A stretch of 5,071 nt of DNA from Syntrophus sp. (in: bacteria) (lineage in GTDB: Bacteria > Desulfobacterota > Syntrophia > Syntrophales > UBA5619). The position numbers and the translations under genes are program-made. The notes below the pieces were generated by a model. That model made no database searches and was not told where the DNA came from. It saw only the letters and a program-made list of their open reading frames with translations. The DNA is taken from NCBI GenBank assembly GCA_013824905.1, contig PNOO01000187.1, positions 1 to 5,071 of the forward strand, read 5' to 3'. Below are positions 1-5,071 of this stretch, one piece after another (positions within the stretch are counted from its first letter, which is position 1; every line of letters begins with the position of its first letter).

Positions 1-34
1 GCCCTAAAAATAGACCTTTCAAATAATCCAATTA

Positions 35-64
35 ATGTGTATGATATGGTCGATATGTACACAT
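35..64 (+). promoter_or_regulatory. Candidate vapBC promoter/operator
   Basis: An inverted repeat ATGTGTA (35-41) / TACACAT (58-64) with a 16-base spacer lies directly before the vapB ribosome site. Inside it is a direct repeat GATATG (43-48 and 52-57). A -10-like hexamer TATGAT (40-45) sits within the repeat; the matching -35 position (17-22, TTTCAA) is poor, with three of six matches. VapB-type antitoxins, alone or with their toxin, usually repress their own promoter by binding short inverted repeats, so this is a reasonable autoregulatory operator. The repeat is seen; the binding is inferred. Confidence 0.4.
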
Positions 65-70
65 AGGAGG
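65..70 (+). promoter_or_regulatory. Ribosome binding site of vapB
   Basis: A perfect AGGAGG lies six bases before the ATG at 77. It fixes the vapB start and implies strong translation of the antitoxin, compared with the weaker GAGGT site in front of vapC. Confidence 0.85.
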
Positions 71-76
71 TAAGAA

Positions 77-271
77 ATGAGAACGAATGTAGTCGTAGAT
101 GACGATCTGATGGAATCCGCCCTCAAGGTATCCGGTCTCAGAACAAAAAAGGGTGCCATAGAAGAGGGATTGAAACTGTTGGTGCAAGTCAAACGCCAGA
201 AAGAAATTAAGCGTTTTCGAGGAAAACTCAAATGGTCTGGCAATCTCGACGAGATGAGGTTAGACAAATGA
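77..271 (+). CDS. vapB: VapB-type antitoxin of a type II toxin-antitoxin pair
   Basis: This 64-residue protein matches the short VapB antitoxin pattern (VapB_antitoxin/DUF2191 type). The N-terminal strand RTNVVVDDDL (2-11) and the following helices with TKKGAIEEGLKLL (23-35) form the expected DNA-binding/dimer part. The basic stretch at 39-50 leads into the C-terminal LKWSGNLDEMR (51-61), which resembles the GKxxWxGDLDEMR tail that such antitoxins use to wrap and inhibit the VapC nuclease. The start is set by AGGAGG six bases upstream. Its TGA overlaps the ATG of vapC (ATGA), so the two are translationally coupled, antitoxin first. It probably neutralises VapC and represses the operon. The family call is confident; the operator role is inferred. 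Confidence 0.9.
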   Translation: MRTNVVVDDDLMESALKVSGLRTKKGAIEEGLKLLVQVKRQKEIKRFRGKLKWSGNLDEMRLDK

Positions 272-663
272 TTCTCGTTGATTCGTCCGTCTGGATCGAC
301 TACTTCAACGGCAATAAAACGTCTCAGACGGACTGGCTGGATTCTTCACTTGGAAATACACCCATCATCATAGGTGATCTTATCTTTACCGAAGTTCTTC
401 AGGGATTTCAGAATGATAAAGACTTCAAGATAGCAAGGGACCTTCTCTTAGGTATCCCATTTGTACCGATGGGAGGACAGGCATTAGCTTTAGAGAGCGC
501 TATGAACTATAGATTTTTGAGGAGAAAAGGCGTGACCGTGAGGAAGACCATAGACGTCATTATTGGAACTTTCTGTATCCACCACCAGCTAACATTGTTG
601 CATGACGACAGGGATTTCGATCCGATGGTTAAGTTTTTAGGCTTGGAGATAATCGATACATAA
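268..663 (+). CDS. vapC: VapC-type PIN-domain ribonuclease toxin
   Basis: This 131-residue protein is a complete PIN-domain toxin of usual VapC length. PIN enzymes of this type cleave RNA (often tRNA or rRNA) using Mg2+/Mn2+ held by a cluster of acidic residues. All expected positions are present: D5 in MILVDSSVWIDYF, E42 in FTEVLQGF, D96 in KTIDVIIGTF, and D114/D116 in LLHDDRDFD. The toxin therefore looks catalytically intact. The ATG at 268 is chosen because it begins the protein exactly at the conserved MILVDSSVWID strand, overlaps the vapB stop, and follows GAGGT at 256-260. An in-frame upstream start at 232 would add 12 residues from vapB-coding sequence and has no family support. The RNA target cannot be read from sequence. 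A terminator follows 10 bases after the stop. Confidence 0.93.
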   Translation: MILVDSSVWIDYFNGNKTSQTDWLDSSLGNTPIIIGDLIFTEVLQGFQNDKDFKIARDLLLGIPFVPMGGQALALESAMNYRFLRRKGVTVRKTIDVIIGTFCIHHQLTLLHDDRDFDPMVKFLGLEIIDT

Positions 664-673
664 CGAACCAATC

Positions 674-709
674 CACCGGACGCTCGTTCCTCGCGCCGGT
701 GATTTTTTT
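674..709 (+). terminator. Rho-independent terminator of vapBC
   Basis: CACCGG (674-679) pairs with CCGGTG (696-701). The stem is extended by CGC (681-683) with GCG (693-695) around a single bulged A, and is followed by ATTTTTTT (702-709). It lies 10 bases after the vapC stop and has the U-tract only on the plus strand, so it ends vapBC rather than the opposing flavodoxin gene. Confidence 0.85.
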
Positions 710-766
710 GTAAGAGAGCAAGGCTGAGGAAATGGTAAAAAGACTGAGACGAAATGGCCGCCCGGG

Positions 767-1261
767 CTAATGGCCGATCTTGGCGAGGATTTCCTTGACG
801 AATGCTTTTCCGTCGGCCAGGTCGGCATCGGTGGGATGGTCGATGGCCCCCTGTGCCTCTTCGGCCCAGGCCCGGTGCTCCAGCATTTTCATCAGGGCGT
901 CGATGACCCTGGGATTGACCTTTCCCCGGATGCCGAAGGTGCCCAACACCTTGGCCCGTGAGGCAAGGCCGATGGCGTGTTCGATCGCCTGCTTGGGAAG
1001 ATGCCCTCCCCGGATTGAACCATGGGTGCAGAACAGGGCGATCGGTTGTTTATCGGGCAGGTTTTTGAAGAAGGAATGGACCGCGGCAGGCACGCTGTGG
1101 GCCTGAACGGGGAATCCCACGAAAATGATGTCGTAGCCTTGGCTGCTCTTGACGTCCTGAATGCGCAGGAGTTCCTTCTCGAAATGGATCGCGTCGTAGA
1201 TGGCACGGGCAAGCTTCTCGGTGTTACCGGTCTGAGAGTAATAGGTGACCAAAGCCTTCAT
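767..1261 (-). CDS. Flavodoxin-like FMN protein (Flavodoxin_3-like)
   Basis: This 164-residue protein has a flavodoxin fold. Residues 2-8 (KALVTYY) are the first strand, followed by the phosphate-binding loop SQTGNT (9-14), which in flavodoxins holds the FMN phosphate. A second core strand with its flavin-side loop is seen at 43-57 (YDIIFVGFPVQAHSV), a third at 74-82 (IALFCTHGS), and a fourth at 105-111. The C-terminus carries HPTDADLADGKAF (142-154), a type of ending found in several flavodoxin-like proteins. It most likely carries electrons or acts as a small FMN oxidoreductase in the cytosol; no partner can be named. The start at 1261 is chosen over the upstream in-frame ATG at 1297 because it begins at the first strand and follows AGGAGG (1272-1277). 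It is the last gene of the minus-strand set and converges on vapBC. No convincing terminator is seen after its stop. Confidence 0.85.
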   Translation of the reverse strand: MKALVTYYSQTGNTEKLARAIYDAIHFEKELLRIQDVKSSQGYDIIFVGFPVQAHSVPAAVHSFFKNLPDKQPIALFCTHGSIRGGHLPKQAIEHAIGLASRAKVLGTFGIRGKVNPRVIDALMKMLEHRAWAEEAQGAIDHPTDADLADGKAFVKEILAKIGH

Positions 1262-1271
1262 TATGTACCTG

Positions 1272-1277
1272 CCTCCT
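1272..1277 (-). promoter_or_regulatory. Ribosome binding site of the flavodoxin-like gene
   Basis: AGGAGG on the minus strand lies 10 bases before the ATG at 1261; a second, nearer AGG is at 1268-1270. This decides the start, since the alternative ATG at 1297 lies upstream of this site. Confidence 0.7.
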
Positions 1278-1319
1278 CTGATATATTTTCGAAGCACTTA
1301 GCGGATATTCGGTCAATTT

Positions 1320-1342
1320 GCAAGGGGGCAAAGCCTCCTTGC
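1320..1342 (-). other. Imperfect hairpin between the lipoprotein and flavodoxin genes
   Basis: GCAAGG (1320-1325) pairs with CCTTGC (1337-1342); after one mismatch (or G-U on one strand) the stem continues GGC/GCC around a three-base loop. It lies 22 bases after the lipoprotein stop. On the minus strand it is followed by AAATTGACC, not a U-run, so it is not a standard terminator. It could protect or process the message between the genes, or be a weak attenuating structure. Apart from this and the ribosome site, I see nothing in 1262-1364. Confidence 0.45.
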
Positions 1343-1364
1343 CGTAGCGCTCGGTCCCGGAGCT

Positions 1365-1865
1365 TCAGTTATTGCTGTCGTGATCCCTCTCCGCCTCGAT
1401 CTTTTCATAGGTGTCAAGCTCGGGTGTATCGATCCTTACGGTCCCATTCTCCTGCATGCGGAGAAAGGTCCGGGCCGACAGGATCGAGTACCAGACACCG
1501 ATCGGCCGGCCTTTATCATCCGACATCTCAAATCCATATTGAAATAGGCGATATTCAGCGGCCTTGGTTTTCATATCCTCGACAATTTCCTTCATCCGCG
1601 CCGGGGTCATCGCGACCTCTTTCCAGAGGGTTTCGGGGTCGAGACGGTAATCCCGGTGCAGACCCATCAAGGCGTTGGGGTAGAGGTCCGAACCGCTGAT
1701 GTAGTAACGGAAATCCGCATTGACATGGTAGCTTTCAAAGGCCCGGGTCGTCTCGCTGGTGGGATTGATCCGGCCATAGTTCTTAAATAGCTGACCGGTG
1801 CAAGCCATGGCGCTCAGACACGCCGCCAGCAATAGATAAAAACGAACGCTTCTTTTTACATTCAT
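1365..1865 (-). CDS. Putative lipoprotein of unknown function
   Basis: I do not recognise a named family for this 166-residue protein. The N-terminus is a clear export signal: basic n-region MNVKRSVR (1-8), a hydrophobic core from F9 to about A21, and two possible lipid-modified cysteines, C16 (LLAAC, the better lipobox match) and C22 (AMAC, the better core length). The mature part is soluble and mixed in charge, with aromatic-rich NADFRYYISGSDLYPNALMG, a helical basic segment MTPARMKEIVEDMKTKAAEY, then GRPIGVWYSILSARTF, which looks like a conserved core, and an acidic tail. No catalytic motif is seen. The ATG at 1865 is chosen over the one at 1883 because GGAGGAG (1874-1880) lies eight bases before it. 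It follows the peptidase gene by 40 bases and is probably co-transcribed with it, but the peptidase is cytosolic and this protein is exported, so a shared role is not evident. Confidence 0.7.
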   Translation of the reverse strand: MNVKRSVRFYLLLAACLSAMACTGQLFKNYGRINPTSETTRAFESYHVNADFRYYISGSDLYPNALMGLHRDYRLDPETLWKEVAMTPARMKEIVEDMKTKAAEYRLFQYGFEMSDDKGRPIGVWYSILSARTFLRMQENGTVRIDTPELDTYEKIEAERDHDSNN

Positions 1866-1905
1866 ATGGATTTCTCCTCCCATACACGGCTGATCCGGCG
1901 AATGC

Positions 1906-3531
1906 TCACAGCAGTTTTTCCAGCGTCAATTTCTCCTCCAGGAATTCATTGGCTTTCTGCAGGCGCTCTTCCGCCGCGCAGACGGCGATTACCGCCGCTT
2001 CCTCAGCCGGAGGAAAATAGTGCAGGGCTGTTTCCTGTAGGCGTTCCGGCGTAACACCGAGGACCTCTTCCCGGAAACGGCGCCGGGCGGCATCGGTCAG
2101 ACCGGATAACTCCCGGATCAGGGCGGTGTATCCCCTGCCGGCAGGGTCCAGAGGCCGGTCCAACGCGGCGATTGCACCGATGACGGCCTTTTCCATTTCT
2201 TCCTGTGTCACCGGTTTCTGTAAGACGGATTTTACAGCGTCTCCATAGATGGTGAGGGTTTCCGTCAGGTGGGGGTCCCGGTAGGAGAGAAACGCGAACA
2301 GACCGCCGAGCGGTTCATACCGGCAGGAGCCGCCGTAAGCCCCGCCCTGAACCCGGATATGCCGGTAGAGATAGCCGTTGGAAAGTTGTCGCGCCAGGAC
2401 GAAGAGGGCGGCGGAAAACGGATCTCGGTAGGGCGGTGCGGCCATGACTTTCGTTACATAACAGACCTGGGCGGGGATGGCGATGCCGATGTGCCCCGCG
2501 CGGCGGGTCTGCTCCTGCAGCGCTATCGGGGGATATCCCGCGGGGAGGGCGTCAACCATCCTGCCAGCCGCCGCGGTCAGGCGCTTAAGCCCCTCCTCAT
2601 CGGCGGTCAGATTCAGATGCAGGCGATTCCTGACGAAGACCATCTCCCGGAGGCGCATCAGATTTTCCCGGAGCTTCTCACGGGAACCGTTCAAGCGGTC
2701 GGCTGTGCCGGCGATGAAGCGAAGCTGGGTCCGTCCGTGCCACTGCTCGTTTCGCCGAGCTGACTGGGACAGGGCTGCGGCAGCGGCCATTTGGGCGAAA
2801 AGATGCGCCGAGGGAATGACTGAGGCATGGAGGCCGTTCCTCTTTTCGAGGATCAGATCCCGCATTCGGTCGGCATCGGTGAGGTCTCCCGCCGTCAGGA
2901 TATCCCGGGCGATCCCGATTGCCTCATCGACGTTCCTGTAGAGGGCCTTCACGGAGAAAAACATCGTCTGCCAGTTGTTCTTACCGTCGGCGGTCAGGCC
3001 GGCGGCAAGATTGACGCCCAGACCGCCGGTTCGCAAGGCGATCCGTTTTGCCATCGCTTCGTAAGACAGACCCGCCGCCCCCATCTGGACGGTGAGTTTT
3101 CCCAGGAGCGGCAGGCAGGGCTGCAGCTCCTCGGGGACGTCCGAGACGTCGAAAGCCAGGTCGAGATAAGCGATTCCGTTGGTGAAGAGGTCGTGTTTCA
3201 AAACCGGAACACTGCCGATGACCGCAGGGTCCGTTGGGATTGTTTCGATCTCACGGGAGATGTCGCCGATCGAGAGCTTCGGCAGGGAAGCGGCTGCCTC
3301 GGGAGGGTCAGGCTCCACCTGGAACCGTTTCATGGCCAGGGTTTCCTCCCGGATCTGCTCCTTTTCCCCAGGGGAGAGCGATTCCTGAAAACGGGCCATG
3401 TGGTCACGGATCACCTGCTCCCATTCCTCCTGAAAGGTCCGGCTCGGTTCCATGACAGAGAGGAGCCGGTGGGGATTCTCCAGAAACCACTTCCGGACGC
3501 ACCTCTGGAAGAGGGCGGATCGGCGTCCCAC
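1906..3531 (-). CDS. M16C peptidase, C-terminal half (downstream of a frameshift)
   Basis: This frame carries the second half of the PreP-type peptidase. True family-like sequence begins at about residue 6 (ALFQRCVRKWFLENPHR); the residues before it lie upstream of the frameshift and are read out of frame. Residues about 17-110 resemble the M16C-associated region, including a long charged helical stretch at 34-70 that joins the two halves of the enzyme. Two further M16 folds follow, without a zinc site, as expected for the C-terminal half. Residues R393 and Y399 in HIRVQGGAYGG match the Arg and Tyr that M16 enzymes use to hold the peptide backbone of the substrate. The GTG at 3531 is only the first possible start in this frame and has at best GGA two to three bases upstream, so independent translation is unlikely. 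The frame is otherwise open to its TGA at 1906. A 40-base gap leads to the lipoprotein gene. Confidence 0.85.
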   Translation of the reverse strand: MGRRSALFQRCVRKWFLENPHRLLSVMEPSRTFQEEWEQVIRDHMARFQESLSPGEKEQIREETLAMKRFQVEPDPPEAAASLPKLSIGDISREIETIPTDPAVIGSVPVLKHDLFTNGIAYLDLAFDVSDVPEELQPCLPLLGKLTVQMGAAGLSYEAMAKRIALRTGGLGVNLAAGLTADGKNNWQTMFFSVKALYRNVDEAIGIARDILTAGDLTDADRMRDLILEKRNGLHASVIPSAHLFAQMAAAAALSQSARRNEQWHGRTQLRFIAGTADRLNGSREKLRENLMRLREMVFVRNRLHLNLTADEEGLKRLTAAAGRMVDALPAGYPPIALQEQTRRAGHIGIAIPAQVCYVTKVMAAPPYRDPFSAALFVLARQLSNGYLYRHIRVQGGAYGGSCRYEPLGGLFAFLSYRDPHLTETLTIYGDAVKSVLQKPVTQEEMEKAVIGAIAALDRPLDPAGRGYTALIRELSGLTDAARRRFREEVLGVTPERLQETALHYFPPAEEAAVIAVCAAEERLQKANEFLEEKLTLEKLL

Positions 3532-4868
3532 TTCCGGCGGATTTCGAGGATGGTGCGGGGAAAATTCATGTCCGTCAAGGGATCCCCGTCATAAAGCCAG
3601 GTGTGGTAGGCGCGTCCCATGAGTACGATTCCATAAGGGTAGGCGCCGCGGACCATTTCCCGTCCGTGAAATTCGATCTGATGGAGGGTGCCTTCGATCA
3701 GCTCGCGGTCGAAACCGTTTGCCGTCACATCTTTCAGTGTATCGAGAATCAGGGCTTCGATCTGCGCGGCCTTGTCCGGTTCGGTTCCCCGGAGGCCCAC
3801 GGCGAAGGCGATCTGCTTGAGGTCCTTCTCCAGCCCTGTGACCGGTGAGAGATCCTCCCCGAGACCGGAATCGATGAGGGCCTTCCGGAGAGGCGCCGCG
3901 GCGCTGCCGATAAGGAGGTCGGCGGCGATTGCCAGGAGCATCGCCGTCCCTCCGTCGGTATTATCAACCGTCATCCAGGCCAGGTTGACAGTTGTTTTTC
4001 CAGTGGGTTTTTCTTCCCGGTCGATAGGATAAAAACCATGAATGGCCCGCGGTTCCCGCCACGGATTCTGGTCGGGGATGGAGGACTCCACCGCGACGCG
4101 GTCGAAGCCGACGAGCATCTCCGCCAGAAAAGCGATATGCTCTTCCGTCGGGATATCCCCATAGAGGAAAAAGCGGGCGTTCGTCGGCGAATAAAAGATC
4201 CGGTGGAATTCCCGGAACTGTTCGTAGGTCAGAGTGGGGATCACCTTCGGATCTCCCCCCGAGTCGAAGGCGTAAGGCGTCCCGGGGTAGAGATTTTCCT
4301 GGATGGCTTTATAGATCAGCGTGTCCGGTGAGGAGTAAGCGCCCCTCATCTCGTTGTAGACGATTCCGGATACGGTCATCTCACCGTCGTTCTGGAATTC
4401 GAAGTGGCGGCCTTCCTGGAGAAAGGTCTCTTTCAGGAGCCGCGGCCGGAGGACCAGGTCGGTATAGACCCGGGCGAGGTTGAAGAAATCGCGTTTCTCC
4501 TGACTGGCGACGGGATAGATCGTCTTGTCGGGATAGGTGAAGGCGTTGATGAAGGTCTGGAGCGTTCCCTGGAGGAGTTCGTTGAAGACGTCCTTGAGAG
4601 GATAGTGCTCGGACCCTGCGAGAACGGAATGTTCGAGGATATGGGGCACGCCGGTCGAGTCGCGCGGCGGCGTCCGAAAACCGATGGAAAAGAGGTTTTC
4701 CCTATCGTCGCAGTGGAGGTGGAGGATTTTGGCCCCCGTTTTTTCGTGCTCGATATCGTAAGCGGTGACCCGGATTTCGGGGATCTGTTCGATTCTCCGT
4801 ATGATAAAACCGTGACGCCTGTCCCCTGCGGCGAGCGTGGGAGGCGGACAGCTCTCTTTTGCGCTCAT
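3411..4868 (-). CDS. M16C zinc peptidase (presequence protease/PreP-like), N-terminal catalytic half, frameshifted
   Basis: This is the catalytic half of an M16C metallopeptidase, related to mitochondrial/plastid PreP and to bacterial 'insulinase family' proteins. These enzymes enclose short unstructured peptides and cut them with one zinc ion. The inverted zinc motif HILEH (H76, E79, H80) is intact, and the distal zinc ligand is E173 in YNEMRG, 93 residues later, close to the spacing in PreP. ELLQGTLQTFINAFTYPDKT (97-116) and YPVAS (118-122) are typical of the family. A second M16 domain runs from about 210 to 400, with FREFHRIFYSPTNARFFLYGD (from 218). There is no signal peptide, so it is cytosolic. 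The ATG at 4868 follows AAAGGAA (4874-4880). The reading frame is authentic up to D450/P451; the last 34 residues (452-485) are out-of-frame junk. With one base restored it joins the next frame to give 987 residues, the normal family length. If the deletion is real, the product lacks the C-terminal half and should be inactive. Confidence 0.9.
   Translation of the reverse strand: MSAKESCPPPTLAAGDRRHGFIIRRIEQIPEIRVTAYDIEHEKTGAKILHLHCDDRENLFSIGFRTPPRDSTGVPHILEHSVLAGSEHYPLKDVFNELLQGTLQTFINAFTYPDKTIYPVASQEKRDFFNLARVYTDLVLRPRLLKETFLQEGRHFEFQNDGEMTVSGIVYNEMRGAYSSPDTLIYKAIQENLYPGTPYAFDSGGDPKVIPTLTYEQFREFHRIFYSPTNARFFLYGDIPTEEHIAFLAEMLVGFDRVAVESSIPDQNPWREPRAIHGFYPIDREEKPTGKTTVNLAWMTVDNTDGGTAMLLAIAADLLIGSAAAPLRKALIDSGLGEDLSPVTGLEKDLKQIAFAVGLRGTEPDKAAQIEALILDTLKDVTANGFDRELIEGTLHQIEFHGREMVRGAYPYGIVLMGRAYHTWLYDGDPLTDMNFPRTILEIRRKWDADPPSSRGASGSGFWRIPTGSSLSWNRAGPFRRNGSR
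3511..3521 (-). other. Single-base deletion (frameshift) joining the two halves of the M16C peptidase
   Basis: On the minus strand the coding text reads ...KWDADP in one frame, and ALFQRCVRKWFLENP continues at once in the other. The observed bases GATCCGCCCTCTTC need one more base (for example GATCCGGCCCTCTTC) to read D-P-A-L-F in one frame. The span 4868 to 1906 is 2963 bases, exactly one short of 988 codons. There is no X_XXY_YYZ slippery heptamer at the site, so programmed frameshifting is not supported. The run affected is only two or three bases long. A real mutation or a consensus error are the remaining explanations; both flanking frames are otherwise clean, so any mutation is recent. 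Confidence 0.88.
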
Positions 4869-4878
4869 TTACATTCCT

Positions 4879-4911
4879 TTCCGGTATTCATATGTTGAAT
4901 TTATACCGGAA
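4879..4911. repeat. 9-bp perfect inverted repeat, candidate operator of the peptidase promoter
   Basis: TTCCGGTAT (4879-4887) and ATACCGGAA (4903-4911) are perfect inverted copies with a 15-base spacer. On the minus strand the first arm overlaps the spacer/-10 junction of the promoter, and the second arm ends in the ribosome site of the peptidase gene. A transcript starting near 4892 would contain only the second arm, so this looks like a DNA-binding site for a dimeric regulator rather than an RNA hairpin. The regulator is unknown. Confidence 0.5.
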
Positions 4912-4928
4912 GGGCAGGCAAAAGTCAA
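4900..4928 (-). promoter_or_regulatory. Sigma70-type promoter of the M16C peptidase gene
   Basis: On the minus strand TTGACT (4923-4928) is separated by exactly 17 bases from TATAAA (4900-4905), five of six consensus matches in each box. Initiation would fall near 4892-4894, giving a leader of about 25 bases before the ATG at 4868. No other clear promoter is seen down to 767, so it may serve the peptidase, lipoprotein and flavodoxin genes together. Confidence 0.72.
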
Positions 4929-4962
4929 AAAAAAGGGGAGACGCAGGCGCCCCCCTTTTTTT
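4927..4962 (-). terminator. Terminator of the glutamate dehydrogenase gene (symmetric)
   Basis: AAAAAAAGGGG (4928-4938) pairs with CCCCTTTTTTT (4952-4962). On the minus strand the GC stem is followed by eight Us (4934-4927) and lies 17 bases after the dehydrogenase stop. The A/T symmetry means it could stop transcription from either side. Its final bases are also the first bases of the -35 box of the peptidase promoter. Confidence 0.82.
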
Positions 4963-4979
4963 CGATCATCAGGCAGGTG

Positions 4980-5071
4980 TTATGCCCAGCCGCGGAGCTT
5001 CATTGCTTCGACGACGCGCTCGACCGCCACCACATAGGCGGCCTGGCGCATGTTGATGTTGTACTTCTTCG
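4980..5071 (-). CDS. gdhA: Glutamate dehydrogenase (Glu/Leu/Phe/Val family), C-terminal end only
   Basis: Only the last 29 codons and the TAA stop are in the window; the gene runs off the right edge. The visible end includes MRQAAYVVAVERV followed by EAMKLRGWA at the C-terminus. This closely matches the conserved last helix of hexameric glutamate dehydrogenases (DMRTAAYxxAxERVxxAxKxRG). These enzymes interconvert glutamate and 2-oxoglutarate plus ammonia with NAD(P)H, linking nitrogen and carbon metabolism in the cytosol. The cofactor-binding and catalytic parts lie outside the window, so cofactor preference cannot be judged. A terminator follows 17 bases after the stop, so it is a separate transcription unit from the peptidase. 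Confidence 0.82.
   Translation of the reverse strand, partial: KKYNINMRQAAYVVAVERVVEAMKLRGWA

Noticed and set aside
232..267. Upstream in-frame start that would lengthen VapC by 12 residues
   Set aside because: The added residues come from vapB-coding sequence, and the conserved PIN strand MILVDSS begins exactly at the ATG at 268, which has its own GAGGT site.
751..775. GCCCGGGC palindrome and repeated GGCCATT near the flavodoxin stop as a terminator
   Set aside because: The self-complementary core leaves no loop, and no U-run follows directly on the minus strand.
1288..1316. Possible promoter for the flavodoxin gene (TTGACC at 1311-1316, minus strand)
   Set aside because: At 17 bases the -10 position reads TTCGAA, and the A/T-rich AATAT lies too far away (over 20 bases), so I do not call it.
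1022..1699. 225-codon open frame on the plus strand
   Set aside because: It runs antisense across the flavodoxin and lipoprotein genes and the gap between them, with no family-like sequence.
3511..3521. Programmed ribosomal frameshift in the peptidase
   Set aside because: The required -1 shift has no slippery heptamer at the site, and this family is normally encoded in one frame.
2827..3594. 255-codon open frame on the plus strand
   Set aside because: It lies opposite the well-supported peptidase, lacks recognisable domains, and is the open antisense frame expected of G+C-rich coding DNA.
4404..4898. 164-codon open frame on the plus strand
   Set aside because: It is antisense to the HxxEH-bearing half of the peptidase and crosses its promoter and start; its acidic, motif-free sequence looks like a shadow.

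Overview
This window is an ordinary-looking bacterial chromosome segment with five or six minus-strand genes or gene pieces and one plus-strand toxin-antitoxin pair. The G+C-rich coding style, strong AGGAGG-type ribosome sites, and the mix of a glutamate dehydrogenase, a PreP-type M16C peptidase and a Flavodoxin_3-like protein suggest a Gram-negative anaerobe, perhaps of the Desulfobacterota/Syntrophia type. That placement is an inference from impression, not from a search.

Layout, left to right. (1) 1-709, plus strand: a vapBC type II toxin-antitoxin operon with its own strong ribosome site, a possible operator (7-bp inverted repeat plus a GATATG direct repeat), an ATGA stop/start overlap, and a rho-independent terminator. 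It is visibly A+T-richer than the rest, which suggests acquired DNA. (2) 767-1261, minus: a short flavodoxin-like protein, convergent with vapBC. (3) 1262-1364: about 100 bases without a gene, holding the ribosome site of the flavodoxin gene and one imperfect hairpin. (4) 1365-1865, minus: a small putative lipoprotein of unknown function. (5) 1906-4868, minus: a cytosolic M16C zinc peptidase (presequence-protease/PreP-like). It is split into two overlapping frames by a single-base deletion near 3511-3518; restoring one base gives an uninterrupted 987-residue protein. (6) 4869-4979: a compact regulatory gap with a sigma70-type promoter (TTGACT, 17 bases, TATAAA), a 9-bp perfect inverted repeat around its -10 box, and a terminator whose U-tract overlaps the -35 box. 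(7) 4980-5071, minus: the last 29 codons of a glutamate dehydrogenase that continues beyond the window.

The peptidase, lipoprotein and flavodoxin genes lie in the same direction with gaps of 40 and 103 bases and no clear terminator between them. They may be transcribed together from the promoter at 4900-4928. The peptidase would degrade short peptides in the cytosol; no functional link to the lipoprotein or flavodoxin is visible. I see no CRISPR array, insertion sequence, tRNA or rRNA, and nothing that I would call a new system. The points most worth checking are the peptidase frameshift and the promoter/operator ahead of it.
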